Positions 16,946 to 26,110 of a stretch of 56,226 nt of DNA are shown here, piece after piece (position 1 is the first letter of the stretch; every line of letters begins with the position of its first letter). Made by a program: the position numbers and the translations under genes. The stretch is from an uncultured Capnocytophaga sp. Lineage in GTDB: Bacteria > Bacteroidota > Bacteroidia > Flavobacteriales > Flavobacteriaceae. The stretch spans positions 1 through 56,226 of the forward strand of contig NZ_CALHGG010000155.1 in the NCBI RefSeq assembly GCF_938029845.1. The letters run 5' to 3'. The notes beneath the pieces were generated by a model. That model made no database searches, was not told the origin of the DNA, and was given only the letters and a program-made list of their open reading frames with translations.

Positions 16946-17542
16946 ATGGAACTACAACCTGCCGATAGCTTGAGACTCATTCAAGATATCATCCGTCAAA
17001 GAAAGCAAAAGTATGAAGAAAATGGTTTCTTCCTTATTTTTTGGAGTGTATTGATTGCCCTTTCAGGAATCATACAATTTGTGATGCTTGCCTTGGATTA
17101 CTATCCAAAATATTCTTGGATAGGCTGGGGTGTACTGATGCCCTTGGGATTTTTAATTTCATTCTTTAGCAAGATGAAAGAGGGCATGAAGAACCGAAAA
17201 GAACAAAAGAGTACTGATCCGCTTGACTGGCTTTGGCTAGTAGCTGGCTTAGGTGCTATCTCTTGTTTTTGCTTACCTTTTAGTAATTGGAAGAATTATG
17301 AGATTGCTATGCTGGTGATTTATTTGCCCTTTTCGTTTGTCTCCTTGGCTGTTGCCCTCCATCTAAGAGTTTCCTTATGGATAGTCACTTCCATATTGGG
17401 GATCATACTCACTTATAGTGTGTTGTTCTTCCATTATGGTATAGCCTTGCCACTACTTTGTGCTATATTAGCCTGCTTACTATTCCTTATTCCAGGGATT
17501 CAGTTCTATACCAACTACAAAAGACAAAGAAATGTTCAGTGA
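16946..17542 (+). CDS. Inner-membrane protein of unknown function
   Basis: A 198-aa protein starting at ATG 16946; an upstream GTG at 16910 lies inside the promoter box. A short helical cytoplasmic N-terminus ('LRLIQDIIRQRKQKYEENGF') is followed by about six hydrophobic segments in two-helix pairs. No transport or enzyme motif is visible. Its stop overlaps the start of the winged-helix regulator by 11 bp. The arrangement of a small membrane protein plus a short wHTH regulator is common in Bacteroidetes, and the membrane protein may act as the sensor or target of the regulator. That role is inferred from coupling only. Confidence 0.65.
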   Translation: MELQPADSLRLIQDIIRQRKQKYEENGFFLIFWSVLIALSGIIQFVMLALDYYPKYSWIGWGVLMPLGFLISFFSKMKEGMKNRKEQKSTDPLDWLWLVAGLGAISCFCLPFSNWKNYEIAMLVIYLPFSFVSLAVALHLRVSLWIVTSILGIILTYSVLFFHYGIALPLLCAILACLLFLIPGIQFYTNYKRQRNVQ

Positions 17543-17819
17543 TTTAGACCCCATATTGCACTCCCAACTCAGATTGGCCATAGTCTCTTTGCTTATAGCA
17601 GAGGAAAAGGCTGATTTTGCTCGGATAAAGCAGGCTACCAAAGCTACATCGGGGAATATTTCGGTACAAATACAAAAGTTGGAAACCGCAGGCTATATCT
17701 CGGTTACCAAGTCCTTCAAGGATAACTATCCCAATACCGAAATTACCCTTACCCATAAGGGATTGCTTGCTTTCGAGAGCTATGTGGAGGCGTTAAAGAG
17801 TTATTTGGTAATTAATTGA
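17532..17819 (+). CDS. Winged-helix transcriptional regulator (HTH_34-like)
   Basis: A 95-aa DNA-binding protein made of one winged-helix domain. 'LHSQLRLAIVSLLIAEEKAD' gives helix 1; 'FARIKQATKATSGNISVQIQKLETAGYISVTKSF' gives the turn and recognition helix ('SGNISVQIQKLE') and wing start; 'YPNTEITLTHKGLLAFESYV' gives the wing and C-terminal helix. This matches the short MarR/ArsR-like group found next to membrane proteins. It overlaps the preceding gene by 11 bp and probably controls the pair's own promoter. The inducing signal is not known. Confidence 0.8.
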   Translation: MFSDLDPILHSQLRLAIVSLLIAEEKADFARIKQATKATSGNISVQIQKLETAGYISVTKSFKDNYPNTEITLTHKGLLAFESYVEALKSYLVIN

Positions 17820-17826
17820 TGAGAAG

Positions 17827-17868
17827 ATTTGCCAATTTGCCAATGAACTCATTGGCAAATTGGCAAAT
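17827..17868. repeat. 20-bp perfect inverted repeat made of TTGGCAAA words
   Basis: Left arm ATTTGCCAATTTGCCAATGA at 17827-17846, 2-bp centre, and the exact complement at 17849-17868. It could form a strong hairpin after the wHTH gene but has no T-run. It overlaps the -33 region of the next promoter. Confidence 0.8.
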
Positions 17869-17882
17869 TATTCTTACCTTTG
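17852..17882 (+). promoter_or_regulatory. Candidate argS promoter inside a word repeat
   Basis: TTG at 17852-17854, 20-bp spacer, TACCTTTG at 17875-17882; the TTG comes from the right arm of the inverted repeat. A second -7 box (TATCTTTG, 17910-17917) lies nearer the gene but lacks a -33 partner. Confidence 0.5.
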
Positions 17883-17940
17883 CGACTTAATTATCAAGAG
17901 ATAAGTTTGTATCTTTGTTCTCTTTAAAATCATGTATATC

Positions 17941-19719
17941 ATGTCATTACAGGAAATTCTTTTAGAAAATACAAAAAAGGCAATAGCTCAGCACTATGGC
18001 CAACAAATAGAAAATATAGAAATCCAGCTTACTCGTAAGGAGTTTGAGGGAGATTATACAATTGTGCTTTTTCCTTTACTTAAACTCATCAAGGCAAAAC
18101 CTGAACAAATAGGAGAAGTCTTAGGAGCTTATCTTACTGAGCATGTAGCAGAAGTTACTGCCTATAATGTGGTAAAGGGCTTCTTGAACCTTACCATTGC
18201 CGATAGTTACTTCCTTTCTTTCTTTGGAGAAATAGTGGCTCAAGAGCGCTATGGTACAACCCCTATTACAGCGGAATCACCAGCGATGATTGTGGAATAT
18301 TCTTCACCGAATACCAACAAACCCTTACACTTGGGGCATATCCGTAACAACCTATTGGGCTTTTCTATGGCCAAGATATTGGAAGCAACAGGTAAGCGAG
18401 TGTATAAAACTCAGATAATCAATGACCGTGGTATTCATATCTGTAAATCTATGATTGCTTGGCAACTCTTTGGTAAGGGAGAAACCCCAGAAAGTACAGG
18501 GTTAAAAGGCGATAAACTAGTTGGGAAGTATTATGTACTTTTTGACAAGGCTTATAAGGAGGAAATCACTCAGCTTACTGCCCAAGGAAAGACAAAGGAA
18601 GTCGCAGAGCGTGAGGCGCCTATCTTTGTCAAGGCACAAGAGATGCTCCGCTTATGGGAACAAGGGGATGCGGCTACCTTGGCACTTTGGAAACAGATGA
18701 ACCAATGGGTGTATGATGGCTTTGAGGTAACTTACCGCAACTTAGGAGTGAGCTTTGACCGCAACTATTATGAGAGTGAGACCTACCTCTTGGGCAAGGA
18801 TATCGTACAACGAGGGCTGGAGCAAGGTGTATTCTATCGCAAGGAGGATGGCTCTGTATGGATAGATCTTACTGCGGATGGCTTGGACGAAAAGCTCGTA
18901 CTCCGTTCTGATGGCACTTCGGTGTACATCACCCAAGATTTTGGTACGGCAATCAAGCGTATAGAGGAGGACTTTCCTAAGGTGGAGGGAATGATCTATA
19001 CCGTAGGTAACGAACAGGATTACCACTTCAAGGTGCTTTTCCTCATTCTGCAGAAGTTAGGGTTTGCATGGGCTAAAAACCTCTATCACCTAAGCTATGG
19101 TATGGTGGAGCTACCTAATGGAAAGATGAAGAGTCGTGAAGGTACTGTGGTAGATGCGGATGATCTCATCGAGGAAATGGTACAAGTAGCCGAGGAACTC
19201 TCCCAAGAATTAGGCAAACTGGATGGTTATACTCAACAGCAGAAACAACAACTTTATAGAGTTATAGGTTTAGGTGCTCTTAAGTACTATATTCTCAAGG
19301 TAGATCCTAAGAAGAAAATAGCTTTCAATCCACAAGAATCTATTGACTTCCAAGGAAATACAGGGCCTTTTATCCAATATACCTATGCTCGTATTCAATC
19401 TATATTGCGTAAAGCAGGTGAGCTACCTACGTTACCTACCTCAGGAGATTTACATCCTAAGGAAAGAGAGCTTATCAAGCAACTGTCTCTTTTTGCCAGT
19501 GTAGTACAGCAGGCGGCTGATACTTATAGCCCTGCTCTTATAGCCAATTATGTATATGAATTGGTTAAGGAATTCAACTCTTTCTACCAGAATGTATCCA
19601 TACTTGGGGAAGAAGATCCTGTAAAGCGTTCCCTAAGAATTCACCTCTCCCGCAAGGTAGGAGAAGTCATAGCTACAGGCTTTGACCTATTGGGAATAGA
19701 AGTACCCGAAAGAATGTAA
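17941..19719 (+). CDS. argS: Arginine--tRNA ligase
   Basis: A class I aminoacyl-tRNA synthetase of 592 aa that charges tRNA-Arg. The start at 17941 (MSLQEILLEN) is preferred over the ATG at 17932, which would leave almost no leader after the proximal -7 box. Domains in order: N-terminal additional domain ('FEGDYTIVLFPLLKL'), catalytic Rossmann core with 'SSPNTNKPLHLGHIRNNLLG' (HIGH motif as HLGH), 'YGMVELPNGKMKSREGT' (KMSKS counterpart), then the DALR anticodon-binding domain ending in 'LLGIEVPERM'. All family landmarks are present and the length is normal. Confidence 0.96.
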   Translation: MSLQEILLENTKKAIAQHYGQQIENIEIQLTRKEFEGDYTIVLFPLLKLIKAKPEQIGEVLGAYLTEHVAEVTAYNVVKGFLNLTIADSYFLSFFGEIVAQERYGTTPITAESPAMIVEYSSPNTNKPLHLGHIRNNLLGFSMAKILEATGKRVYKTQIINDRGIHICKSMIAWQLFGKGETPESTGLKGDKLVGKYYVLFDKAYKEEITQLTAQGKTKEVAEREAPIFVKAQEMLRLWEQGDAATLALWKQMNQWVYDGFEVTYRNLGVSFDRNYYESETYLLGKDIVQRGLEQGVFYRKEDGSVWIDLTADGLDEKLVLRSDGTSVYITQDFGTAIKRIEEDFPKVEGMIYTVGNEQDYHFKVLFLILQKLGFAWAKNLYHLSYGMVELPNGKMKSREGTVVDADDLIEEMVQVAEELSQELGKLDGYTQQQKQQLYRVIGLGALKYYILKVDPKKKIAFNPQESIDFQGNTGPFIQYTYARIQSILRKAGELPTLPTSGDLHPKERELIKQLSLFASVVQQAADTYSPALIANYVYELVKEFNSFYQNVSILGEEDPVKRSLRIHLSRKVGEVIATGFDLLGIEVPERM

Positions 19720-19740
19720 GTATTAAGTTAAGAGGTTAAT

Positions 19741-19788
19741 ATAATTAAATAAGCTATGACCCCACAGGGTCATAGCTTATTTAATTAT
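19741..19788. terminator. Bidirectional terminator, 22-bp perfect stem
   Basis: Two exactly complementary 22-bp arms (19741-19762 and 19767-19788) around a 4-bp loop. It lies between convergent argS and the leftward barrel gene, so it can end both transcripts. Confidence 0.85.
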
Positions 19789-19810
19789 GAAAAAATAAAA
19801 CTATGAATGA

Positions 19811-20335
19811 TTAAAAACGGAAACCTAAGCGAACTCCAGCATTAGGTTCTACTGCCCAGAATCTTTCATTAACAGGTTTGCTGAAGTTACGTCCAATATT
19901 TGCATAAGGAGCTACTACAAACTTGCTGTTGAATACCCAAGTGTAACCTACACCTACCCCGATGATGAAAGCATTCAATTTGGTTTCTACATCTACACCA
20001 TCTTTTTCTTCAGTAAATTTACCGAAACGTGTTTTTAGGAAAGGATTAATGTAAAAACCTACCGCATCAGAAGAGTCAAAGTAATAGTTATATCCTACTT
20101 TGAAGCTGGTAGCAGAGAATTTGTTACTTCTTTTAGGCCAATAAGAGAATTTGTCCAAGAACATAAGTTCTGCATCTACGGACTGATTGTCATCTAAGTA
20201 ATACTCGTATCCTAATTCTATAGAAGGACGTACTATTACATTGAGAATGTTGAGCTTAACCTCATTTTTGTAAGTCTGCGCAAAGGCTCCCAAAGATACC
20301 AAAGCCATTGCTATACTTAAAAACATTTTTTTCAT
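19811..20335 (-). CDS. Small outer-membrane beta-barrel protein
   Basis: A 174-aa protein with signal peptide 'MALVSLGAFAQ'. The mature part alternates strands and turns ('VKLNILNVIVRPSIELGYEY', 'FKVGYNYYF', 'FIIGVGVGYTWVF', 'APYANIGRNF') and ends in 'AGVRLGFRF' with a C-terminal Phe, a classic barrel-insertion signal. It resembles the eight-stranded porin-like/OmpW-type proteins of Flavobacteria, without a motif that fixes function. A good promoter precedes it and a bidirectional terminator follows. Confidence 0.75.
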   Translation of the reverse strand: MKKMFLSIAMALVSLGAFAQTYKNEVKLNILNVIVRPSIELGYEYYLDDNQSVDAELMFLDKFSYWPKRSNKFSATSFKVGYNYYFDSSDAVGFYINPFLKTRFGKFTEEKDGVDVETKLNAFIIGVGVGYTWVFNSKFVVAPYANIGRNFSKPVNERFWAVEPNAGVRLGFRF

Positions 20336-20360
20336 AAGTAAATGATTTATATTATCGGGG

Positions 20361-20392
20361 CAAAAGTAATACTTTTCTAATTAATATGCAAA
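20361..20392 (-). promoter_or_regulatory. Promoter of the 19811 gene
   Basis: On the minus strand TACTTTTG covers 20361-20368 and TTTG lies at about 20389-20392, 20 bp apart. Confidence 0.65.
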
Positions 20393-20393
20393 A

Positions 20394-21209
20394 TTATAGA
20401 CGGAAAATCCAACCTACTGAAAGCATAGTCTCAAAGAAGAAGAAATCATGATGGGCTCTATCACTCTTGCTTAGGGTAGTGCGCACATCGTGCATATTGA
20501 GGTAACCTCCACGAAGTTCTCCCACTAGCATAAAGTGTTTGAATAGGAATAGGTGTAAGCCTGCTTTGGCATGCATACCCACTCCTGCTACATGAAATTC
20601 ATCATAGCGCTCACGATTGAGTATCTTGGTATTAGTCTTAGGATATACCACTCCGAATCCAGCACCTTCGGTAAGGTTTACTTGGAATATATCAGTGTTG
20701 CGGATTCCAAAGAGGGAGGAGATGTCATCTATACGGGCACCTTCCACTAGTACATAGTTGAGTCCATCGGTATGCTCGAAGGTAAGGAAATCCTCAGTAA
20801 GTTTTTTACTTTCATTATGATAGACCTTGTCATGGGAAGTACCTGCACTTACATAACCCTCTATCGGAACAGTTTGGTCTTGTACCATTACATATTTCAT
20901 ATGGTCTACTCCAGCCGATAGCGTCCAGTTCTCTCCTAAGTAGTACCCCAAGCGGAAGTTGGTCTGAGGGATAGTCATTCTAAGGGGGTTGATATAGTCA
21001 ATATGCCAACCTTTGGGCTTATCCACAGCCTCCACATCGGAGAGGGTGAAGTTGTAATCATCACCTCGGAAGGTAATGTCGGAGTTCGTATAATACCCGC
21101 GATTTCCTCCCCAGAAGACGAAGATTTTACCTTTGTTATGTTGGGTATAGTCCTGAGCATAAGAGGCTATCCCACAGAAAAGGGCTACAAAAAGCAATAT
21201 TTTTTTCAT
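20394..21209 (-). CDS. Exported barrel-like protein, 271 aa
   Basis: The ATG at 21209 is chosen because it begins a clean signal peptide (MKKILLFVALFCGIASYAQ); an earlier ATG would precede it by 10 residues. The mature protein has strand-rich motifs: 'KGKIFVFWGGNRGYYTNSDI', 'FRLGYYLGENWTLSAGVDHM', 'HAKAGLHLFLFKHFMLVGEL', and a C-terminal 'TMLSVGWIFRL'. This looks like an outer-membrane barrel of about 10-12 strands. No family name is recognised. It is followed at close range by a second barrel gene on the same strand, but that gene has its own promoter. Confidence 0.65.
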   Translation of the reverse strand: MKKILLFVALFCGIASYAQDYTQHNKGKIFVFWGGNRGYYTNSDITFRGDDYNFTLSDVEAVDKPKGWHIDYINPLRMTIPQTNFRLGYYLGENWTLSAGVDHMKYVMVQDQTVPIEGYVSAGTSHDKVYHNESKKLTEDFLTFEHTDGLNYVLVEGARIDDISSLFGIRNTDIFQVNLTEGAGFGVVYPKTNTKILNRERYDEFHVAGVGMHAKAGLHLFLFKHFMLVGELRGGYLNMHDVRTTLSKSDRAHHDFFFFETMLSVGWIFRL

Positions 21210-21236
21210 TGTGTAAAAGTTTATAAAATCGGAGTG

Positions 21237-21266
21237 CAAAATTACTATTTTTTACAACAATGCAAA
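21237..21266 (-). promoter_or_regulatory. Promoter of the 20394 gene
   Basis: On the minus strand TAATTTTG covers 21237-21244 with TTTG at about 21263-21266, 18 bp apart. Confidence 0.5.
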
Positions 21267-21347
21267 ATATAAAACAAAAAAAGAAAGTGTAAAACTGAAA
21301 ATGTGTATCTTTGCAGCGAGTTAAGCCTATAACTGAAAGAAAAGAAA

Positions 21348-23750
21348 GTGAGAAAGTTATTAAATAATTTCTGGGTATTTGTAGCGCGCATGGTGCTGCG
21401 CAATCGTTATATATTTTTAGGTGTTTTCTTAGGGATTACAGTACTCTTGGCCATGCAATGGAAGTATATCCGTATGACCTATTCTGAGGCTAATATGCTT
21501 CCTAAGGACAGTCCTATCAGCAAGGAGTATGATAAGTTTTTGAGCCTATTTGGCGAAGAGGGCAACCTTGTGGTTATAGGGGTAGAAGCTGATAAAATCA
21601 CCAAGGCAGGTGGCTTTAACCGCTGGAACATGCTGGCAAGAGATTTGCAAAAGTTTCCACAGGTGGAGGGAGTTCTCTCCCTAAATACCATTAAGGAGTT
21701 GTACAAGGATACCCTCCATGAGCGCTTTGCTACACGTAACTTCTTTCCAGAGGAGGTAGCCACACAAGGGGAATTAGACAGTATTTTTCCTAAACTGTTT
21801 AACCAAACGCCTGTGTATGAGGGACTGCTCTATAACAAGGAACATACTACCCTGCGTATGGCGGTTTCCTTGCGCAAAGATATTGTCAACACAGCTATAC
21901 GCAAAGATTTTATTCTTAAGGATTTAAAGCCACTGATAGAGCAATGTCAAACCGACTTAGGAGTACCTATACATGTATCGGGAATGCCCTATATACGAAC
22001 ACTTAGTACTGAAATTATCACAGGGGAAATAGGCTTTTTTATCGTTGGAGCACTGTTGGCTACCTGCTTAGTGTTGCTCTTTTTCTTCCGTTCCTTCAGG
22101 GCTATGCTGATTTCCATGTGTACAGTACTTATTGGAGTGATGTGGGCTTTTGGCTTTTTAGGGCTATTCCGTTATGAGATTACTATACTCACGGCAGTCA
22201 TTCCTCCATTGGTGATTGTCATTGGGGTGCCTAATTGCGTATTCCTTATTAACCGTTACCAACAGGAAATACAAAAGCATGGTTATAAGGCTATGGCACT
22301 CCAGCGGGTTATTACCAAGGTGGGCAATGTTACCCTACTGACTAACCTAACCACTGCGGCGGGCTTTGCCACCTTTATCATCACTGAGAGTAGTATTCTC
22401 AAGGAGTTTGGGATTGTCTCCTCAATCAGCATCATGTGCTTATATGTGATTTCTCTTTGTTTGATTCCTATCATATATAGCTTTATGCCTTCTCCTAAGC
22501 CTCGTCATCTCAAGCACTTGAGCAAGCAGTGGATAGGAGGACTCCTAGAGGGGATTGAGTGTATTGTCAAAAAACATCGTTTTGCTACCTTCTCGGTAGC
22601 CGTAGCCCTTTTGGTGGCTAGTATCATAGGGATTTACCGAATCCATATCTCAGGCAGTGTGATAGAGGATATGCCTAAGGGAGAGAAGTTCTATGACGAT
22701 ATCCTCTACTTTGAAAAGAAGTTTGGAGGAATTATGCCTTTGGAAATTACCATTAATACAGGTAAGAAAAACGGAGTGATGCGTCCTGCTACCTTACAGA
22801 GTATGGCCAAGTTGGAGGAATATTTGGCCGATATACCCGAAATATCCCAACCCATATCGGTGGTAAGACTCGTTAAGTATGCCCGACAGGCTTTTTATAA
22901 TGGAAAAGCTGAATATTTTGATCTACCTACGGCTCAGGAACGTACTTTTGTACTCTCTTATGTAAAAAATTCGGACGGGAAAGCCGATATGTTGCGTAGT
23001 ATAGTGGATAGCACCGGTCAAATAGCCCGTATTACCGTTTTTATGAAGGACATAGGTACGGAGAAGATGCACCATATAGAAGAGGCTATTGCCAAACAAA
23101 CCGACAAACTTTTTCCTACTGACCAGTACAAAGTGAGTCTCACAGGTAAGGCCTATATGTTCACTAAGGGAACGGATTATTTGGTGGGTAATCTCATACA
23201 GTCGTTGCTGCTGACCATAGCAATTATAGCAGTGATGATGTTCTATATGTTTCGTTCTTTCAAAATGGTGATTATTTCACTGATACCCAATTTGTTGCCT
23301 TTGGCTATCACTGCAGGGGTGATGGGGTATGCGGGTATCCCGCTCAAGCCCTCCACTATATTGGTCTTTGGGATTGCCTTCGGTATTTCTATTGATGACA
23401 CTATTCACTTTTTAGCCAAATATCGTCAAGAACTGATGGCTAATCAGTGGAAAGTAAAGCGTTCGGTTTATGCAGCTTTGCGGGAGACGGGTATTAGTAT
23501 GTTTTATACCTCGGTAGTGCTACTCTTTGGGTTTTCTATCTTTACCTTATCTAGCTTTGGAGGGACTAAGGCTTTGGGAGGACTGATATCTACCACCTTG
23601 TTCTTTGCCATGTCTAGCAACTTGATTTTGCTCCCTTCCTTGCTCATTGCCTTGGAGAAGAGCATTGCCAATAAGAAAACTCTTATAGAACCTCATATAG
23701 ATGTACTTGGAGAAGACGAAGACGAGGATGAAGAGAAAAATGAAAAGTAA
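21348..23750 (+). CDS. RND/MMPL superfamily exporter
   Basis: An 800-aa inner-membrane protein in the MMPL-type branch of the RND superfamily. It has two repeats, each with one transmembrane helix, a large periplasmic loop and five further helices. Landmarks are 'VIGVPNCVFLINRYQQEI' and 'FGISIDDTIHFLAKYRQEL' in the fourth-helix positions, where Asp residues in this branch relay protons. The C-terminus is an acidic tail (GEDEDEDEEKNEK). It begins at a GTG after AAAGAAAG; a -7 box (TATCTTTG) lies at 21306-21313. Members export lipids, hopanoids or other hydrophobic cargo; cargo here is unknown. The DUF502 gene follows by 3 bp. Confidence 0.85.
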   Translation: MRKLLNNFWVFVARMVLRNRYIFLGVFLGITVLLAMQWKYIRMTYSEANMLPKDSPISKEYDKFLSLFGEEGNLVVIGVEADKITKAGGFNRWNMLARDLQKFPQVEGVLSLNTIKELYKDTLHERFATRNFFPEEVATQGELDSIFPKLFNQTPVYEGLLYNKEHTTLRMAVSLRKDIVNTAIRKDFILKDLKPLIEQCQTDLGVPIHVSGMPYIRTLSTEIITGEIGFFIVGALLATCLVLLFFFRSFRAMLISMCTVLIGVMWAFGFLGLFRYEITILTAVIPPLVIVIGVPNCVFLINRYQQEIQKHGYKAMALQRVITKVGNVTLLTNLTTAAGFATFIITESSILKEFGIVSSISIMCLYVISLCLIPIIYSFMPSPKPRHLKHLSKQWIGGLLEGIECIVKKHRFATFSVAVALLVASIIGIYRIHISGSVIEDMPKGEKFYDDILYFEKKFGGIMPLEITINTGKKNGVMRPATLQSMAKLEEYLADIPEISQPISVVRLVKYARQAFYNGKAEYFDLPTAQERTFVLSYVKNSDGKADMLRSIVDSTGQIARITVFMKDIGTEKMHHIEEAIAKQTDKLFPTDQYKVSLTGKAYMFTKGTDYLVGNLIQSLLLTIAIIAVMMFYMFRSFKMVIISLIPNLLPLAITAGVMGYAGIPLKPSTILVFGIAFGISIDDTIHFLAKYRQELMANQWKVKRSVYAALRETGISMFYTSVVLLFGFSIFTLSSFGGTKALGGLISTTLFFAMSSNLILLPSLLIALEKSIANKKTLIEPHIDVLGEDEDEDEEKNEK

Positions 23751-23753
23751 AAA

Positions 23754-24359
23754 ATGAATAACTATATACGCCCATTACTAAAATATTTCTTACAAGGGGT
23801 GGTTATCATAGGCCCCTTGAGTACCACCATTTGGATTCTTTGGTCTATCTTTTATAGTGTGGATAACTTGATTCCTCATATCTCGGAGCGCTTCCCAGGG
23901 TTGGTTTTTGGAATTATCTTGGTGGGTACGACCCTGATAGGGTATATTGGGAGTCGTTTCCTTATAGGGAAATTTGTGGTAGAGGGGTTGAACTATATAT
24001 TGGAACACACCCCTGGGATCAAGTTTATTTACAAGACTATACGTGATGTGATAGGTTCCTTCGTGGGAGATAAGCAAAAGTTCTCCCACCCTGTATGGGT
24101 GCGCGTACAGGAGTCCCCAGAGCTATGGCGTATAGGTTTCTTGACCCAAGAAGATATGTCCTTTGCCTCCTTTTCGGATATGGTCAGTGTCTACTTGCCC
24201 CATTCTTATGCTATATCAGGTTGGGTGATCGTCGTGCACAAGGATCAGATAAAACCTGCTGAAGGCTTCACTGCCAAGCAAGCTATGGAGTTTGCTGTAA
24301 GTGGAGGAACCGTAGGCGTAAGGAATGAGAAGAAAACAGTGAAAAGTGAAGAATCCTAA
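23754..24359 (+). CDS. DUF502 family membrane protein
   Basis: A 201-aa protein with two N-terminal transmembrane segments ('FLQGVVIIGPLSTTIWILWS' and 'VFGIILVGTTLIGYIGSRFL') followed by a soluble domain. The segments 'IPGIKFIYKTIRDVIGSFVG'-like (here TPGIKFIYKTIRDVIGSFVG) and 'VSVYLPHSYAISGWVIVV' are the DUF502 signatures. Bacterial DUF502 proteins have no firm function; plant homologues (LCV/COV1) are endomembrane proteins. It starts 3 bp after the exporter gene, which implies co-expression and perhaps a joint role in the membrane. The last residues (KKTVKSEES) run into a word-like repeat. Confidence 0.85.
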   Translation: MNNYIRPLLKYFLQGVVIIGPLSTTIWILWSIFYSVDNLIPHISERFPGLVFGIILVGTTLIGYIGSRFLIGKFVVEGLNYILEHTPGIKFIYKTIRDVIGSFVGDKQKFSHPVWVRVQESPELWRIGFLTQEDMSFASFSDMVSVYLPHSYAISGWVIVVHKDQIKPAEGFTAKQAMEFAVSGGTVGVRNEKKTVKSEES

Positions 24360-24389
24360 CTCAGAACTCAAAATTAAAAACTCAAAACT

Positions 24390-25079
24390 ATGAAAATTGG
24401 AATCATTGGAGCTATGGAGAGTGAAATACAGCTCCTTAGAGAATATTTAGGCAATCCAGCCCCTACCCATTTGCAACGTTATGCTTTCTATGAGGGACAA
24501 ATAGGTGCCCACCAAGTGGTGGTACTCCTCTCAGGTATAGGAAAGGTGAGTGCTGCCGTAGGTACAGTCTTGCTTATTAACCATTTTGCTCCAGACCTAA
24601 TTATCAATACGGGTACCGCAGGAGGCTTACAACACAGCAAAGTGTTTGATATGGTACTGGCCACGGAGGTGACCTATTATGATGTAGATGTAACGGCCTT
24701 TGGCTATGCTTTAGGTCAGCAAGCACAGATGCCTCCTAGCTATCTGCCTTCGGAGCAATGGTTTGACAAAGCCAAAGCTTCAGTAGCACGTTATACCAAC
24801 CAACTCCATTGCGCCCCCATTGTTAGTGGAGATGTCTTTATTAGTGATCCTCAGAAGAGACAATGGATAGAAACCCATTTTCCCAAGGCGGTAGCTGTGG
24901 AGATGGAAGCAGCAGCTATTGCTCAAACTTGTTATCTGTTAGGCACCCCTTTTCTGATTCTTCGTGCTGTATCGGACAATGCGGGTGAGGGAGATACGAT
25001 TTCTTATGATACCTTTGTCACTCAAGCTGCCGCTCTTTCAGCCAAGATGAATATTGACTTTATTGAAAACTTAATATAA
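24390..25079 (+). CDS. mtnN: 5'-methylthioadenosine/S-adenosylhomocysteine nucleosidase
   Basis: A 229-aa cytoplasmic enzyme that hydrolyses MTA and SAH to adenine plus the thio-sugar, recycling the by-products of methylation and polyamine synthesis. It starts with '[16 protein letters not shown]', the MTAN N-terminus with the general-acid Glu. '[10 protein letters not shown]', '[20 protein letters not shown]', '[13 protein letters not shown]' and '[18 protein letters not shown]' (catalytic Asp in VSDNA) are all conserved. The length is normal. It is followed at 7 bp by asnA, so the two are probably co-transcribed. Confidence 0.95.
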   Translation: MKIGIIGAMESEIQLLREYLGNPAPTHLQRYAFYEGQIGAHQVVVLLSGIGKVSAAVGTVLLINHFAPDLIINTGTAGGLQHSKVFDMVLATEVTYYDVDVTAFGYALGQQAQMPPSYLPSEQWFDKAKASVARYTNQLHCAPIVSGDVFISDPQKRQWIETHFPKAVAVEMEAAAIAQTCYLLGTPFLILRAVSDNAGEGDTISYDTFVTQAAALSAKMNIDFIENLI

Positions 25080-25086
25080 CCCACTT

Positions 25087-26097
25087 ATGTCAACATGCAA
25101 AATTCCCCAAGGGTACGATCCCAAATATGGTATCATGGATACCGAAAGAGCCATTAAGCGTATCAAAGACTTCTTTGAAACGGAACTGTCTAAGGCTCTG
25201 AATCTTTCTCGTATATCGGCACCTCTATTTGTGAAAAATTCCACAGGTCTCAATGACAACCTCAATGGGGTAGAACGCCCTGTTTCTTTCCAAATGAAAG
25301 ATGCACCAGAGGACACCATAGAAATAGTACATTCCTTAGCCAAATGGAAGCGCTTGGCACTCAAGCGCTATGCGATCGGTGTAGGGGAGGGCATCTATAC
25401 CGATATGAATGCGATCCGCCGTGATGAAACCTTGGACAATACCCATTCTATCTATGTGGATCAGTGGGATTGGGAGAAAATTATTACTAAGGAACAACGT
25501 ACTCTAGCCTATTTGGAGGAAACTGTCAGGAAGATATACAAGGTGTTTTTGGCTACTGAAGCGGTCATCACCCTAGAATATCCATTACTGACTCCTTTTT
25601 TGCCTAAGGAAATCACCTTTATCACCTCCCAAGAACTTGAGCATAAATATCCCAACTTGTCTCCTAGCCAGCGTGAACAACGTTTTGCTAAGGAGAAAGG
25701 AGCCATCTTCATTATGCAAATAGGAGGAGCACTTCTCTCTGGTGAAAAACATGATGGCCGTGCCCCTGACTATGATGATTGGCAGCTCAATGGAGATCTT
25801 ATTCTTTGGAATCCTGTCTTGGAGAGTGCTTTAGAACTTTCCTCCATGGGTATTCGTGTAGATGAAGTCTCTCTTATGCACCAGCTTAAAGTAGCCAACT
25901 TAGAGGAGCGTAAGCACTTGGACTATCACCAAATGCTTCTTCAGGGAGACTTGCCTCTTACCATAGGTGGTGGGATTGGTCAGTCCCGTATCTGTATGTT
26001 TTTTCTCCAAAAAGCACATATAGGTGAGGTACAAGCTTCTATCTGGACAGAGGAGATACTCTCCCTATGTGAGCAACATCATATCAACCTATTATAA
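25087..26097 (+). CDS. asnA: Aspartate--ammonia ligase
   Basis: A 336-aa class II synthetase-like enzyme that makes asparagine from aspartate, ammonia and ATP. It matches AsnA along its length: '[20 protein letters not shown]', '[15 protein letters not shown]', '[15 protein letters not shown]', '[13 protein letters not shown]', '[14 protein letters not shown]', '[11 protein letters not shown]' and the ATP site '[19 protein letters not shown]'. It uses ammonia directly rather than glutamine. Its partner reaction in this window, aspA, releases ammonia from aspartate, so both draw on the same pool. A patatin gene follows 13 bp later. Confidence 0.96.
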   Translation: MSTCKIPQGYDPKYGIMDTERAIKRIKDFFETELSKALNLSRISAPLFVKNSTGLNDNLNGVERPVSFQMKDAPEDTIEIVHSLAKWKRLALKRYAIGVGEGIYTDMNAIRRDETLDNTHSIYVDQWDWEKIITKEQRTLAYLEETVRKIYKVFLATEAVITLEYPLLTPFLPKEITFITSQELEHKYPNLSPSQREQRFAKEKGAIFIMQIGGALLSGEKHDGRAPDYDDWQLNGDLILWNPVLESALELSSMGIRVDEVSLMHQLKVANLEERKHLDYHQMLLQGDLPLTIGGGIGQSRICMFFLQKAHIGEVQASIWTEEILSLCEQHHINLL

Positions 26098-26110
26098 TAA
26101 CCTATTGCCT

